A DNA stretch of 36,221 nt from Oscillospiraceae bacterium (lineage in GTDB: Bacteria > Bacillota > Clostridia > Oscillospirales > JAKOTC01), in NCBI GenBank assembly GCA_035353335.1, contig DAOPZJ010000009.1:20542-56762 (forward strand). The letters run 5' to 3'. The translations under genes were made by a program, and so were the position numbers. This document shows positions 15,996 to 24,502 of this stretch, piece by piece (the first letter of the stretch is position 1; each line of letters begins with the position of its first letter). The notes below the pieces were generated by a model. That model worked only from the letters and a program-made list of their open reading frames with translations, made no database searches and had not been told where the DNA came from.

Positions 15996-17423
15996 ATGCG
16001 GCTGTATCAATTATTGGAGCGTGTTGATGTATTGTCGGTCTGCAGGGACTGCGAGATTACCAGCATTGTCAGCGATTCGCGTAAAATATGCCCCGGCGAT
16101 TTGTTTGTCGCGATCAGCGGCATCCATTTCGACGGGCATAATGCCTGCGGCGAAGTTTTGGAAAAAGGTGCCGCAGCAGTCATTGTCGAGCGCGATCTCG
16201 GACTTCCGCATCAGGTAATCGTCAGCGATTCAAGAACGGCTTTGAATAAACTTATCGCCGCCTATTATGAATATCCCAGTGAGGAATACAAACTGATCGG
16301 CGTAACCGGAACCAGCGGAAAGACCAGCACGACATTTATGGTGAAAGCGATGCTCGACCGCCTCGGAAAGAAGACCGGATTGATCGGAACCGTCAAATGC
16401 ATGGCGGGAAGCCGCGAATTCCCGGCCGACCAAACGACACCGGAACCCGAAGAACTGCAAAGATTGTTTAAATTGATGGCGGTCGAGGGTTGCGAGTATG
16501 TCGTGATGGAGGTCAGTTCTCAGGGCATCGCACAAGGGAGAATCGATGGCTGCCGCTTCGAAGCGGCAGCATTCACGAATTTTTCGCAGGACCATCTCGA
16601 TTATCATGGCAGCATGCAGGCTTATCTGAACGCCAAAAAACCGTTGTTCGCATTGGCGAAATCAGCTGTATCTAACGCCGATGACCCGAAAGGCGCTGAG
16701 GGCGTGGAATTGTTTACGGGTAAACCACTGTTTATCTCGGTCAGGGGAAAAGGCGTTCTGAACGCGTCAAACATCGAATGCGACATCAAAGGCACGCGGT
16801 TCGATCTGGAATACAACGGGGAAAAACGGCATATCAGCGTCCCGATTCTCGGCAATTTTACAGTCTACAACGCTATGACGGCAGCAGCGCTGCTTATGCA
16901 GTGCGGCTTCGGTTTCGATGAGGTCTGCAGAGCATTCAGCTCGGTCACAACAGTTCCTGGGCGATTGGAACTGATTCCGACCTGCAGGGACTTCACGATT
17001 TTATTGGATTATGCGCATAAACCCGATGCACTTGAAAAAGTGCTCAAGACCGTTAGAAGTTTTTCGACGGGCAGAGTGGTCGTGCTGTTCGGGTGCGGTG
17101 GCGACCGTGACAAGCTCAAACGGCCTTTGATGGGCAAAATCGCCGAAGAGCTGGCGGATTTTGTTTATGTCACTTCCGACAATCCGCGCCACGAAGCCCC
17201 CGATGCAATCATCGGCGAGATTCTGGAAGGCATGAAACAGCCGAAAAAGCGCAGAGTGATCAGCGACCGGCGTGAGGCCATCAAGACGGCGATTTTGGAA
17301 CATCAGCCCGGCGATGTAGTAATACTCGCCGGAAAAGGCCACGAAGCCTATCAAAAGATTGGCGACTCAGTACTGCATTTCGACGAGCGCGAGATTACGG
17401 CTCAGTTTTTGAGTTTATTATAA
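15996..17423 (+). CDS. murE: UDP-N-acetylmuramoyl-tripeptide synthetase, meso-DAP type
   Basis: 475 residues from the ATG at 15996; an in-frame ATG at 15984 is an alternative, but it overlaps the GAAAGGATGAG ribosome binding site. The N-terminal substrate domain has VSDSRKICPGDLFVAI. The ATP loop GVTGTSGKTSTT starts at residue 102. The lysine expected to be carbamylated is in YLNAKKPLF. The DNPR motif at 395-398 (SDNPRHEAP) marks meso-diaminopimelate as the amino acid added to UDP-MurNAc-L-Ala-D-Glu. murF, which usually follows, is missing; mraY starts 16 bases on. Confidence 0.95.
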   Translation: MRLYQLLERVDVLSVCRDCEITSIVSDSRKICPGDLFVAISGIHFDGHNACGEVLEKGAAAVIVERDLGLPHQVIVSDSRTALNKLIAAYYEYPSEEYKLIGVTGTSGKTSTTFMVKAMLDRLGKKTGLIGTVKCMAGSREFPADQTTPEPEELQRLFKLMAVEGCEYVVMEVSSQGIAQGRIDGCRFEAAAFTNFSQDHLDYHGSMQAYLNAKKPLFALAKSAVSNADDPKGAEGVELFTGKPLFISVRGKGVLNASNIECDIKGTRFDLEYNGEKRHISVPILGNFTVYNAMTAAALLMQCGFGFDEVCRAFSSVTTVPGRLELIPTCRDFTILLDYAHKPDALEKVLKTVRSFSTGRVVVLFGCGGDRDKLKRPLMGKIAEELADFVYVTSDNPRHEAPDAIIGEILEGMKQPKKRRVISDRREAIKTAILEHQPGDVVILAGKGHEAYQKIGDSVLHFDEREITAQFLSLL

Positions 17424-17439
17424 ACAAAGGGGCGATCCG

Positions 17440-18456
17440 ATGAACAACTGGACACTTATTGGTTTAGGCGGTCTGATCGCCTTTATCATCACCTGGCTCT
17501 CGGGATACCTGATGATCCCTTGGCTGCATAAAATTAAATTCGGGCAGCCGATCAAAGAGATCGGTCCGACCTGGCATGAAAAAAAGCGCGGAACTCCGAC
17601 GATGGGCGGCATGACATTTATTCTGGCGTCGATTGTCGCTTTAGTCATAACAATGGTTATGACCGGCGGTGCAAACGACACTTACGGATCAACCGAGGCG
17701 GTTCAAGGAATCAATTATAAACTGATCTGCGGCTTAATTATGGCGTTGTTTTTTACATTCTGCGGCTTTTTAGATGATTACGCCAAGGTCACCAAACAAA
17801 AAAACGCAGGTATCACCGGTTGGCAGAAATTATTCCTTCAAACACTCACAGCAATTGCTTATCTTTCAACGATGGCGCTGCTCGGGCTTGCCGATACTTT
17901 GGTCTGGGTGCCTTATGCGGGTTGGTTTGATATCGGGTTTTGGTACTATCCGGTTATGGTCGTGCTGATTGTCGGAACCGTAAATGCGGTCAACATTCAT
18001 GACGGCATCGACGGATTAAGTTCGTCCACCACATCAATTGTATCGATCGCCTTTTTAATAATTTTTTCGGTGCTGCGGGCTTTCGGAGGGCAAGTTTGGG
18101 CGGCAATCCTCTTAGGCTGCTGTCTGGGCTTTTTAATACATAATCACAATCCGGCAAAAGTATTTATGGGTGACATGGGCAATCACTTTTTGGGCGGCAT
18201 CGTAGTCGCAATGGCCTTTTATATCGAAAAACCCCTGTTGTTGATTCCTGTCGGAATCGCTTATTACATTGATATGCTCTCGGTTGTGCTGCAGGTCGCG
18301 TCATTCAAATTCACCGGAAAACGGATTTTCAAAATGAGCCCGATTCATCACAGTTATGAGATGAGCGGCTGGAGTGAGAATAAGATCGTTGCTTTTTTTT
18401 CCGCTATCGGGCTTGTCGGAGCAGTCGTCGGCGTTGTCCTTGCCGTCAACGGCTGA
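17440..18456 (+). CDS. mraY: Phospho-N-acetylmuramoyl-pentapeptide-transferase (divergent MraY)
   Basis: 338 residues, polytopic with about ten TM helices. It transfers phospho-MurNAc-pentapeptide to undecaprenyl phosphate, giving lipid I. Recognised motifs: KKRGTPTMGG near the N-terminus, DDYAKV with D112/D113, and NIHDGIDG with D188 and D191. Two motifs deviate from what I know as near invariant: MGDMGNHFLGG at 243-253 (usual GDTGS) and PIHHSYE with Ser305 where the third His of HHH is expected. AAGGGG precedes the ATG. The gene sits directly between murE and ftsW, where murF and murD would flank it. Despite the changes the catalytic Asp residues are present, so it is probably active. Confidence 0.9.
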   Translation: MNNWTLIGLGGLIAFIITWLSGYLMIPWLHKIKFGQPIKEIGPTWHEKKRGTPTMGGMTFILASIVALVITMVMTGGANDTYGSTEAVQGINYKLICGLIMALFFTFCGFLDDYAKVTKQKNAGITGWQKLFLQTLTAIAYLSTMALLGLADTLVWVPYAGWFDIGFWYYPVMVVLIVGTVNAVNIHDGIDGLSSSTTSIVSIAFLIIFSVLRAFGGQVWAAILLGCCLGFLIHNHNPAKVFMGDMGNHFLGGIVVAMAFYIEKPLLLIPVGIAYYIDMLSVVLQVASFKFTGKRIFKMSPIHHSYEMSGWSENKIVAFFSAIGLVGAVVGVVLAVNG

Positions 18457-18508
18457 GATCCTTCGCTTTTAACGTAAATTTACTCTAACTCCTGGAAGGT
18501 GGGGAATC

Positions 18509-19750
18509 ATGCAGGGGACTGGCCAGAAGATGCCCACAGGGCACCCGCCATCGGTCCGAACGCCTTCGGTCCGCGGAAATCTGCGTGCAATTGAAGCGCA
18601 AAAAAAGAAGTCGATTTTCTACGGCATCGCCGCAAGGGGCTATTTTGATCTGCCGTTTTTCTTTCTGGTCATCATCCTGCTCGCTTTCGGACTTGTGATG
18701 TTGTATTCAGCTTCCAATGTCTATGCGCTTCAGCATGAGGGCGATAGCGCTTTTTACGTGGTGCGCCAGCTTAGGTTTGCGCTGATCGGCGTAATTTGTA
18801 TGGTCTTGATCTCATATATCAACTACAATGCACTCAAGCGGTTCGCTTGGATTTTCTATCTTGCAGGTCTTGTTTTACTCGTCGTAGTTCTGTTCATGCC
18901 GTTAAGAAATGGCGCACGGCGCTGGATATATATCGGCAGCTTCAATTTTCAGCCATCCGAATTAATGAAATTTTTCATTATTGTACTTTTTGCCAAACTC
19001 ATCTCGGATTTTTCGGAAAAGACCGATTTTGAACGCCGGATGCGCAGTTTTAAAAATGGTGTTCTTCCGTTCTTGATTTTACTCGTTCCGGTTGTACTTT
19101 TGATGTATAAAGAACCTCATATGTCGGGCATTGTGTTGTTCGTGTCGATCACGGCGGTCATGATGTGGGTGGGCGGAACACACTGGGCTTATTTTGTGGG
19201 GATTTTCGGTGCTATTGCAGTCGGCCTCGCGGCAATCGTCTTATCAGGCAATATTCAATACATGCTCGATCGGGTGTCTTACTGGCTGGATCCGTGGTCG
19301 GATCCGCTCGATAAGGGTTACCAGACCATCCAATCACTTTACGCCATCGGTTCGGGAGGGCTTTGGGGCGTCGGGCTCGGTAATTCACGCCAGAAACACC
19401 TCTATATCCCCGAGCCGCAAAATGATTTTATTTATGCCGTCATCTGCGAGGAACTCGGTTTTATCGGGGCGGTAGTTCTGATCTTGCTGTTTGTATGGCT
19501 CTTATGGCGCGGATTTAAAATAGCGTTTCGGGCCAGGGATAAATTCGGTGCGATGCTTGCCGTCGGCCTTTCCGTTCAAGTGGGACTTCAAGCGCTTTTA
19601 AACATCGCGGTCGTCACCAACACCATTCCGAATACCGGCATCTCATTGCCGTTTTTCTCATCCGGAGGGACATCTCTGATGATGCTGCTAGCCGAGATGG
19701 GGGTCGTTTTGTCGGTCTCCCGATCTACGACGATTGACAACGCATTATAG
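18509..19750 (+). CDS. ftsW: Lipid II polymerase FtsW (SEDS family)
   Basis: 413 residues. A long basic cytoplasmic N-terminus (about 45 residues) precedes about ten TM helices. SEDS family motifs are present: LYSASNVYA in TM1, GARRWIYIGSFNFQPSELMK, DPWSDPLDKGYQTIQSLYAIGSGGLWGVGLG, QNDFIYAVICEELGF and the C-terminal NTGISLPFFSSGGTSLM. It polymerises lipid II at the septum together with the class B PBP encoded earlier in the cluster. GGAAGGTGGGG lies before the ATG. murD, expected between mraY and ftsW, is absent. murG starts 10 bases downstream. Confidence 0.93.
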   Translation: MQGTGQKMPTGHPPSVRTPSVRGNLRAIEAQKKKSIFYGIAARGYFDLPFFFLVIILLAFGLVMLYSASNVYALQHEGDSAFYVVRQLRFALIGVICMVLISYINYNALKRFAWIFYLAGLVLLVVVLFMPLRNGARRWIYIGSFNFQPSELMKFFIIVLFAKLISDFSEKTDFERRMRSFKNGVLPFLILLVPVVLLMYKEPHMSGIVLFVSITAVMMWVGGTHWAYFVGIFGAIAVGLAAIVLSGNIQYMLDRVSYWLDPWSDPLDKGYQTIQSLYAIGSGGLWGVGLGNSRQKHLYIPEPQNDFIYAVICEELGFIGAVVLILLFVWLLWRGFKIAFRARDKFGAMLAVGLSVQVGLQALLNIAVVTNTIPNTGISLPFFSSGGTSLMMLLAEMGVVLSVSRSTTIDNAL

Positions 19751-19760
19751 GAGGAAAAAC

Positions 19761-20888
19761 ATGCGAATCTTGATCACCGGCGGCGGAACCGGCGGCCATA
19801 TCAATCCGGCGCTTGCGATCGCCGGATATATTCGAAAGCTGCATCCCGACTGGGACGTAGCCTTTGCAGGTGATCCCAACAAGATGGAAGGCCGGCTCGT
19901 GCCCGCGGCGGGTTATAAGATGTATCCAATCAAGATGGACGGTCTTGCGCGGCATTTATCTTTTCAAAATATCGTCCACAATTTTAAGACCATCCAAACC
20001 GCAGTCAAAGCGCTGAAAACCGCCGATAAAATCCTCGACCGGTTTCAGCCCGATCTCGTCATCGGTGTCGGCGGATTTGTGAGCTGGCCCGTTGTCAGCC
20101 GCGCGGCAAAACACGGCATAAAGACGATGATTCACGAACAGAATACGTTTCCCGGTGTGACCACAAAATTACTTTCGGGTAAATCAGACATTGTTTTACT
20201 GCCAAACGCCAAGGCCGGAGAACGGCTCCCGAAGGCTAGGCACAAAGCTATTGTCGGAAATCCGATCCGCGATGAATTTATTTATGCCGACCGTGCAAAC
20301 GCCCGTAAAAAATACGGCATCAAGCCGGATGAAATTTTAATTATTTCAGCGGGAGGCTCTTTAGGCGCGAAGGTCTTCAACAAAGTAATGGCAGAATTTT
20401 TAACGATGATTAAAACTCTTCCAAACTGCCGGTTTGTACATGGGACAGGGCGGGGTTACTACGAGCCCTTTATTAAAACGCTTGATGAGGCTCATGTTCG
20501 GTACAACCACCCCGAGGACCGTATTTCGGTCTTGGAGTTCATCGATGATATGCCGACTTTGATGACGGCCTGTGACCTGATGATCAGCCGGGCAGGTGCA
20601 TCGATCCTCGCCGAACTTGCGGTCACGGCAACCCCGGCTATTTTAATACCGTCCCCGAATGTCACCGAAAATCACCAATATTATAATGCGAAACTGATCG
20701 AACAAAACGGCGGGGCGATTGTAATCACCGAAGATGAATTGACCGCAAATCTGTTGTACGACACAATCAGGCGTATTATCTCCAGCCGGGAGACGGTGGA
20801 AAAAATGCGCAAAGGCGAACAATCGCTTGCCATCTACGACGTCTGCGACCGAATCTATGAACAAATAAGGCGAATTTTTAAGCAGTAA
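19761..20888 (+). CDS. murG: UDP-GlcNAc:lipid I N-acetylglucosaminyltransferase
   Basis: 375 residues; the ATG is set by AGGAGG at the end of ftsW. A GT-B fold peripheral membrane enzyme that converts lipid I to lipid II. Motifs: GGGTGGHINPALAIA at 7-21, GVGGFVSWPVVSRA, MIHEQNTFPGVTTKLLS, SAGGSLGAKVFNK, SRAGASILAEL and SPNVTENHQYYNA for UDP-GlcNAc binding. It follows ftsW by 10 bases and is probably translated from the same message. A stable hairpin lies in the 60-base gap before murA. Confidence 0.95.
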   Translation: MRILITGGGTGGHINPALAIAGYIRKLHPDWDVAFAGDPNKMEGRLVPAAGYKMYPIKMDGLARHLSFQNIVHNFKTIQTAVKALKTADKILDRFQPDLVIGVGGFVSWPVVSRAAKHGIKTMIHEQNTFPGVTTKLLSGKSDIVLLPNAKAGERLPKARHKAIVGNPIRDEFIYADRANARKKYGIKPDEILIISAGGSLGAKVFNKVMAEFLTMIKTLPNCRFVHGTGRGYYEPFIKTLDEAHVRYNHPEDRISVLEFIDDMPTLMTACDLMISRAGASILAELAVTATPAILIPSPNVTENHQYYNAKLIEQNGGAIVITEDELTANLLYDTIRRIISSRETVEKMRKGEQSLAIYDVCDRIYEQIRRIFKQ

Positions 20889-20898
20889 CAGCACACGG

Positions 20899-20940
20899 CC
20901 TTTCGCATATTATGGGTTGCACCCCATCATATTCGAAAGG
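20899..20940 (+). promoter_or_regulatory. Long hairpin enclosing the murA ribosome binding site
   Basis: Arms CCTTTCG-c-ATAT-t-ATGGG (20899-20916) and CCCAT-c-ATAT-t-CGAAAGG (20923-20940) give 16 pairs with two mismatches and a six-base loop. The last bases, AAAGG, are the murA Shine-Dalgarno, so the stem would hide it. There is no T-tract, so this is not a classical terminator. Confidence 0.65.
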
Positions 20941-20948
20941 AACTTAAT

Positions 20949-22211
20949 ATGGCGGACTTGGCAGTAATCGGCGGAAAGCGGCTTCTCGGCGAAATTAAAG
21001 TTCAGGGTTCAAAAAACGGCGTTTTGCCGCTTATATCTGCTTCTTATCTTTGTGACGGGCCGGTGAAAATCACCAATTGCCCGCATCTGAGCGATATCGA
21101 CAGCTGCATCGAAATTTTGACCTCTCTCGGCTGCGAGGCGGCGTTGGAAAACGGCGTCATGTGCATCAAACCGGCCTCAGAACCGGGTTATTCCATCGAT
21201 GATGCCCTGATGCGCAGAATGCGCTCATCTTCAATTTTCTTAGGCGCTATGCTCGCAAAAACCGGAAGAGCGGAAATCACCTATCCCGGCGGATGTGTGC
21301 TCGGATGCAGGCCGCTCGATATCCATCTCTACGGTCTGCGTGAACTCGGCGCAGTGGTCAGCGACAGCGGCGGAAAGATCGTCTGCGTCGCCGAAAAACC
21401 CTTAAAAGGCGCAAAAATCTCATTTTCTTTTCCGAGCGTCGGCGCGACGCAGAACATAATGATCGCCGCCTCGACGGCTCACGGGCATACGACCATCATC
21501 AATGCGGCGCAAGAACCGGAAGTTGAAAAGCTTGTTGAATTCCTAAATGCATGCGGCGCAAAAATCAATATGCGGGGCAGTGTGATAACGATTGATGGTG
21601 TCGCTCGGCTGAATGGCTGTGAATTCGAAAATATGCCGGACCGTATCGCAACGGCGACATATATGGCAGCGACAGCAATCTGCGGCGGCGAGATCTTTAT
21701 GCGTGGTGCAATCGCCTCGAACATGGATTCGGTGCTTTCGGCATTTGAAACTTGCGGCGGGAGGATTTTCTCCGGCAAGGATGGCATCTATTTTCGATTT
21801 AAAAAACCTCCGAAACCCATTCCGACGCTGCGGACAATGCCTTATCCGGGTTTTCCGACCGACGCGCAGCCATTGATGGGAGCGGTTTTGGCATATGCAA
21901 CCGGAACATCAACCATTATAGAGACGATTTTTGAAAATCGTTTTAAATACGCCGACGAACTTAACCGGATGGGTGCGAACGTACGGGTTTATGACCGTAC
22001 CGCGGTCATTGAAGGTAAAAGAAGTTTGCAAGGCGCAGAGGTAGCGGCAAGTGATCTGAGGGCAGGTGCTGCGCTGGTCGTTGCGGCACTCGGCGCTGAA
22101 GGAAAGAGCGTCATCCACAACACCGAGTACATCGGGCGCGGTTATGAGGACATCCAACGGGATTTTACGACAATCGGAGGCCGCATCTGGAAGGAATATA
22201 TCGAGGATTGA
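20949..22211 (+). CDS. murA: UDP-N-acetylglucosamine 1-carboxyvinyltransferase
   Basis: 420 residues, the normal length. It transfers enolpyruvate from PEP to UDP-GlcNAc, the first committed step of peptidoglycan synthesis, in the cytoplasm. Motifs: QGSKNGVLPL with Lys22 and Asn23, the catalytic cysteine loop GGCVLGCRPLD with Cys116 (so fosfomycin sensitivity is expected), SVGATQNIMIAA, and GFPTDAQPLMGA with the catalytic Asp. The ATG follows AAAGGA, which lies in the base of the hairpin at 20899-20940. Clostridia often have two MurA copies; only one is in this window. ftsQ follows after 39 bases. Confidence 0.95.
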   Translation: MADLAVIGGKRLLGEIKVQGSKNGVLPLISASYLCDGPVKITNCPHLSDIDSCIEILTSLGCEAALENGVMCIKPASEPGYSIDDALMRRMRSSSIFLGAMLAKTGRAEITYPGGCVLGCRPLDIHLYGLRELGAVVSDSGGKIVCVAEKPLKGAKISFSFPSVGATQNIMIAASTAHGHTTIINAAQEPEVEKLVEFLNACGAKINMRGSVITIDGVARLNGCEFENMPDRIATATYMAATAICGGEIFMRGAIASNMDSVLSAFETCGGRIFSGKDGIYFRFKKPPKPIPTLRTMPYPGFPTDAQPLMGAVLAYATGTSTIIETIFENRFKYADELNRMGANVRVYDRTAVIEGKRSLQGAEVAASDLRAGAALVVAALGAEGKSVIHNTEYIGRGYEDIQRDFTTIGGRIWKEYIED

Positions 22212-22250
22212 AGCAAAAAACTTTTTTACGTGGAAGGATGTAAATCAACA

Positions 22251-23114
22251 ATGACGGAAAGCAAAGCAAACATAAAAAAAAGGCACAGAGTCCCGATCGG
22301 CTCCCAACTGCCCAAACGGCGCAGAAGGGGAAAGCGCGGACTATATGCGGTTCCGATTTTTTTGATCGCCGTGATCGTCGGTACCGTTTTGTGCAGTACA
22401 GTATTTTTTAAGATTGAAACGATTACGGTAAAGGGAAATACGCGTTATACCTCCGACCAGATTATCGCTGCTTCCGGTATCGAACTCGGAGACAATCTGA
22501 TTCGGCTTAAAAAGAATAAGGTCATTTACGGAATTGCGGCCAATTTAGAATATGCCGAGACGATCACTTTAAAAAAGCAGCTGCCCGGCGAAGTGGTCAT
22601 CACCGTCAGCGAACCCGCGCAAACGGCGATCGTCACCCTGGGGGCCAGTAATTATGTTCTCATCAGCGGCAAAGGCAGGATCTTGGAATATAATTATTCC
22701 GGAGAAGGGATCCGGTATGAAGGAATTTTGAATCTGACGATTGAAAACGGATTCATAGCAGCCGGAGAAGCCGAGACTTTAGCACGGCTGAATGATGTCA
22801 CAGCGGCTTTTAGCGAAGGAGCACTGACTCAGATCACTGCAGTCGGGACTTCGAGCGCCACAGGAAATTATGTTGTTTGGGCTAATCGGGTAAAAATTTT
22901 GCTCGGTTCATCCGATGATTTGGCGCAAAAAGTAAAATTTGCCAAATATTTCATCGAAAACGAACTCGGCGAAAACGAGACCGGTGTCGCGGATGTGAGT
23001 GCGGGAAAGCAATTGTATTTCGATCCGAGCCCATTGACCGAATATGCAATTACCGCTTCTTCGCAATCTATGCCGGAGAATTCGCAGACCTTGGGAACAA
23101 GTTCCGGTTCTTAA
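22251..23114 (+). CDS. ftsQ: Cell division protein FtsQ/DivIB
   Basis: 287 residues. The ATG at 22251 has AAGGATG about 10 bases upstream; a GTG 7 codons earlier is an alternative without a ribosome binding site. A highly basic N-terminus (KRRRRGKRG) precedes one TM helix (about 33-54). A POTRA domain follows at about 57-125 (FKIETITVKGNTRYTSDQIIAASGI and ELPGEV-like KQLPGEVVITVSEP), then a beta domain and a Ser/Gln-rich tail. It scaffolds FtsL/DivIC and the septal synthases on the outer face of the membrane. It lies in its usual place before ftsZ. Confidence 0.92.
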   Translation: MTESKANIKKRHRVPIGSQLPKRRRRGKRGLYAVPIFLIAVIVGTVLCSTVFFKIETITVKGNTRYTSDQIIAASGIELGDNLIRLKKNKVIYGIAANLEYAETITLKKQLPGEVVITVSEPAQTAIVTLGASNYVLISGKGRILEYNYSGEGIRYEGILNLTIENGFIAAGEAETLARLNDVTAAFSEGALTQITAVGTSSATGNYVVWANRVKILLGSSDDLAQKVKFAKYFIENELGENETGVADVSAGKQLYFDPSPLTEYAITASSQSMPENSQTLGTSSGS

Positions 23115-23157
23115 ACCCACAGAAGCAAAAATCGGACCGAAAACAAGTGCGAAAGTA

Positions 23158-23186
23158 TTGAAAAAGGCGGTAGTATCTGTTATAAT
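23158..23186 (+). promoter_or_regulatory. Promoter of ftsZ
   Basis: -35 TTGAAA (23158-23163), a 17 bp spacer and a perfect -10 TATAAT (23181-23186), 50 bases before the ftsZ ATG. It gives ftsZ expression independent of the upstream cluster. Confidence 0.72.
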
Positions 23187-23236
23187 TTCGAACAGGAACA
23201 GACATGCGCCGCAAAAATGATGGGGAGGAAAATTAC

Positions 23237-24442
23237 ATGCCGTTTGAGTTCGATAACGAAACCACCAGAGGTGTGAATATAAAAGTTGTCGGCGTCGGCG
23301 GAGGCGGGGGAAACGCCATCAGCCGTATGTGCAAATCCGGGATGACCAGCGCCGAATTTATCGCCATCAATACGGACAAGCAGGCGCTCGATTTTGTCCA
23401 AGCTACTCAAAAACTCCAAATCGGAGACAAGGTGACCAAAGGTCTCGGTGCGGGTTCTATGCCCGAACGGGGTCAGCGTGCCGCAGAAGAGAGCCGCGAT
23501 GATATCGCCGCAGCACTGCAAAGAGCCGATATGGTATTTGTCACCGCCGGAATGGGCGGAGGTACCGGTACAGGCGCCGCTCCGATGGTAGCCTCAATCG
23601 CAAGAGAACTCGGCGCACTGACTATCGGCATCGTCACCACTCCTTTTACCTGGGAAGGTCTCAAGCGCATGAAGAATGCCGAAGCCGGTGTCGCAATGCT
23701 CCAGGAGACTGTCGACGCATTGATCATCGTCCCGAACGACCGTCTCAAACTGGTCTCACAGGAAAAAATCACACTGATAAATGCTTTTGAAATCGCCGAT
23801 GATGTGCTGCGGCAGGGCGTCCAGAGCATTTCCGACCTCATCAACGTACCGGGACTTGTCAACCTCGACTTTGCCGACGTCTCCGCCGTCATGAAGGACG
23901 CCGGTTATGCCCATATGGGCATCGGGCGGGCTACCGGAAAGGACAAGGCGATCGAAGCAGCAAACGCGGCAATCACCAGCCCGCTGCTCGAGACTTCAAT
24001 TTCAGGCGCGCGCTCGGTCATCATCAATATCACCTCTTCGCCGGATATCGGACTTGAAGATATTGAGACTGCCTCGACGATGATCGCCCAATCGGCGCAT
24101 CCCGAAGCGAACATCATTTGGGGCGCGGCGTTCGATGAGATGATGTCGGATGAAATTAAAATCACGGTCATAGCGACTGGCTTTGCCCAAAGCGGTGTAA
24201 ACTCGGTCGGAAAAGATCTCTTTTCGGAACAGGTCAACGGATTGTTCACTCAGAGCACGCCTCGTCCGCGCACCGAACCGCCAAAGACAACCGTCCCGAG
24301 TTTTGAACAAAAACCGCTGCCGAAGACAACGCCGCCGCAGTTCAAGCCCCAGCCGACAGTGCCGCAAAAAAACGACAAAACGGCAGCTTCAAACGATGAC
24401 GATTACTTCGACATCATGAACATTTTTAAACATAAGAAATAA
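23237..24442 (+). CDS. ftsZ: Cell division GTPase FtsZ
   Basis: 401 residues from the ATG with GGGGAGG nine bases upstream; an earlier in-frame ATG lies very close to the transcription start and has no ribosome binding site. It polymerises into the Z-ring. GVGGGGGNAI at about 19-28, the tubulin signature GGGTGTG at 107-113 and the T7 loop NLDFAD at 209-214 are intact. A Pro/Thr-rich linker starts near 340. The C-terminal peptide ends DYFDIMNIFKHKK, which departs from the DIPxFLRR-type consensus that binds FtsA, SepF and other anchors, although the acidic-hydrophobic-basic pattern is kept. Confidence 0.96.
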   Translation: MPFEFDNETTRGVNIKVVGVGGGGGNAISRMCKSGMTSAEFIAINTDKQALDFVQATQKLQIGDKVTKGLGAGSMPERGQRAAEESRDDIAAALQRADMVFVTAGMGGGTGTGAAPMVASIARELGALTIGIVTTPFTWEGLKRMKNAEAGVAMLQETVDALIIVPNDRLKLVSQEKITLINAFEIADDVLRQGVQSISDLINVPGLVNLDFADVSAVMKDAGYAHMGIGRATGKDKAIEAANAAITSPLLETSISGARSVIINITSSPDIGLEDIETASTMIAQSAHPEANIIWGAAFDEMMSDEIKITVIATGFAQSGVNSVGKDLFSEQVNGLFTQSTPRPRTEPPKTTVPSFEQKPLPKTTPPQFKPQPTVPQKNDKTAASNDDDYFDIMNIFKHKK

Positions 24443-24444
24443 AA

Positions 24445-24470
24445 AAACGGCGGGTTTTGCCCGCCGTTTC
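24445..24470 (+). terminator. Terminator after ftsZ
   Basis: Strong stem AAACGGCGGG / CCCGCCGTTT around TTTTG. The T-tract is short (TTTC), so on the plus strand it may be leaky. Confidence 0.65.
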
Positions 24471-24502
24471 AAAATGGGAATCCTGTCAAAACGGAGAGAA
24501 TT

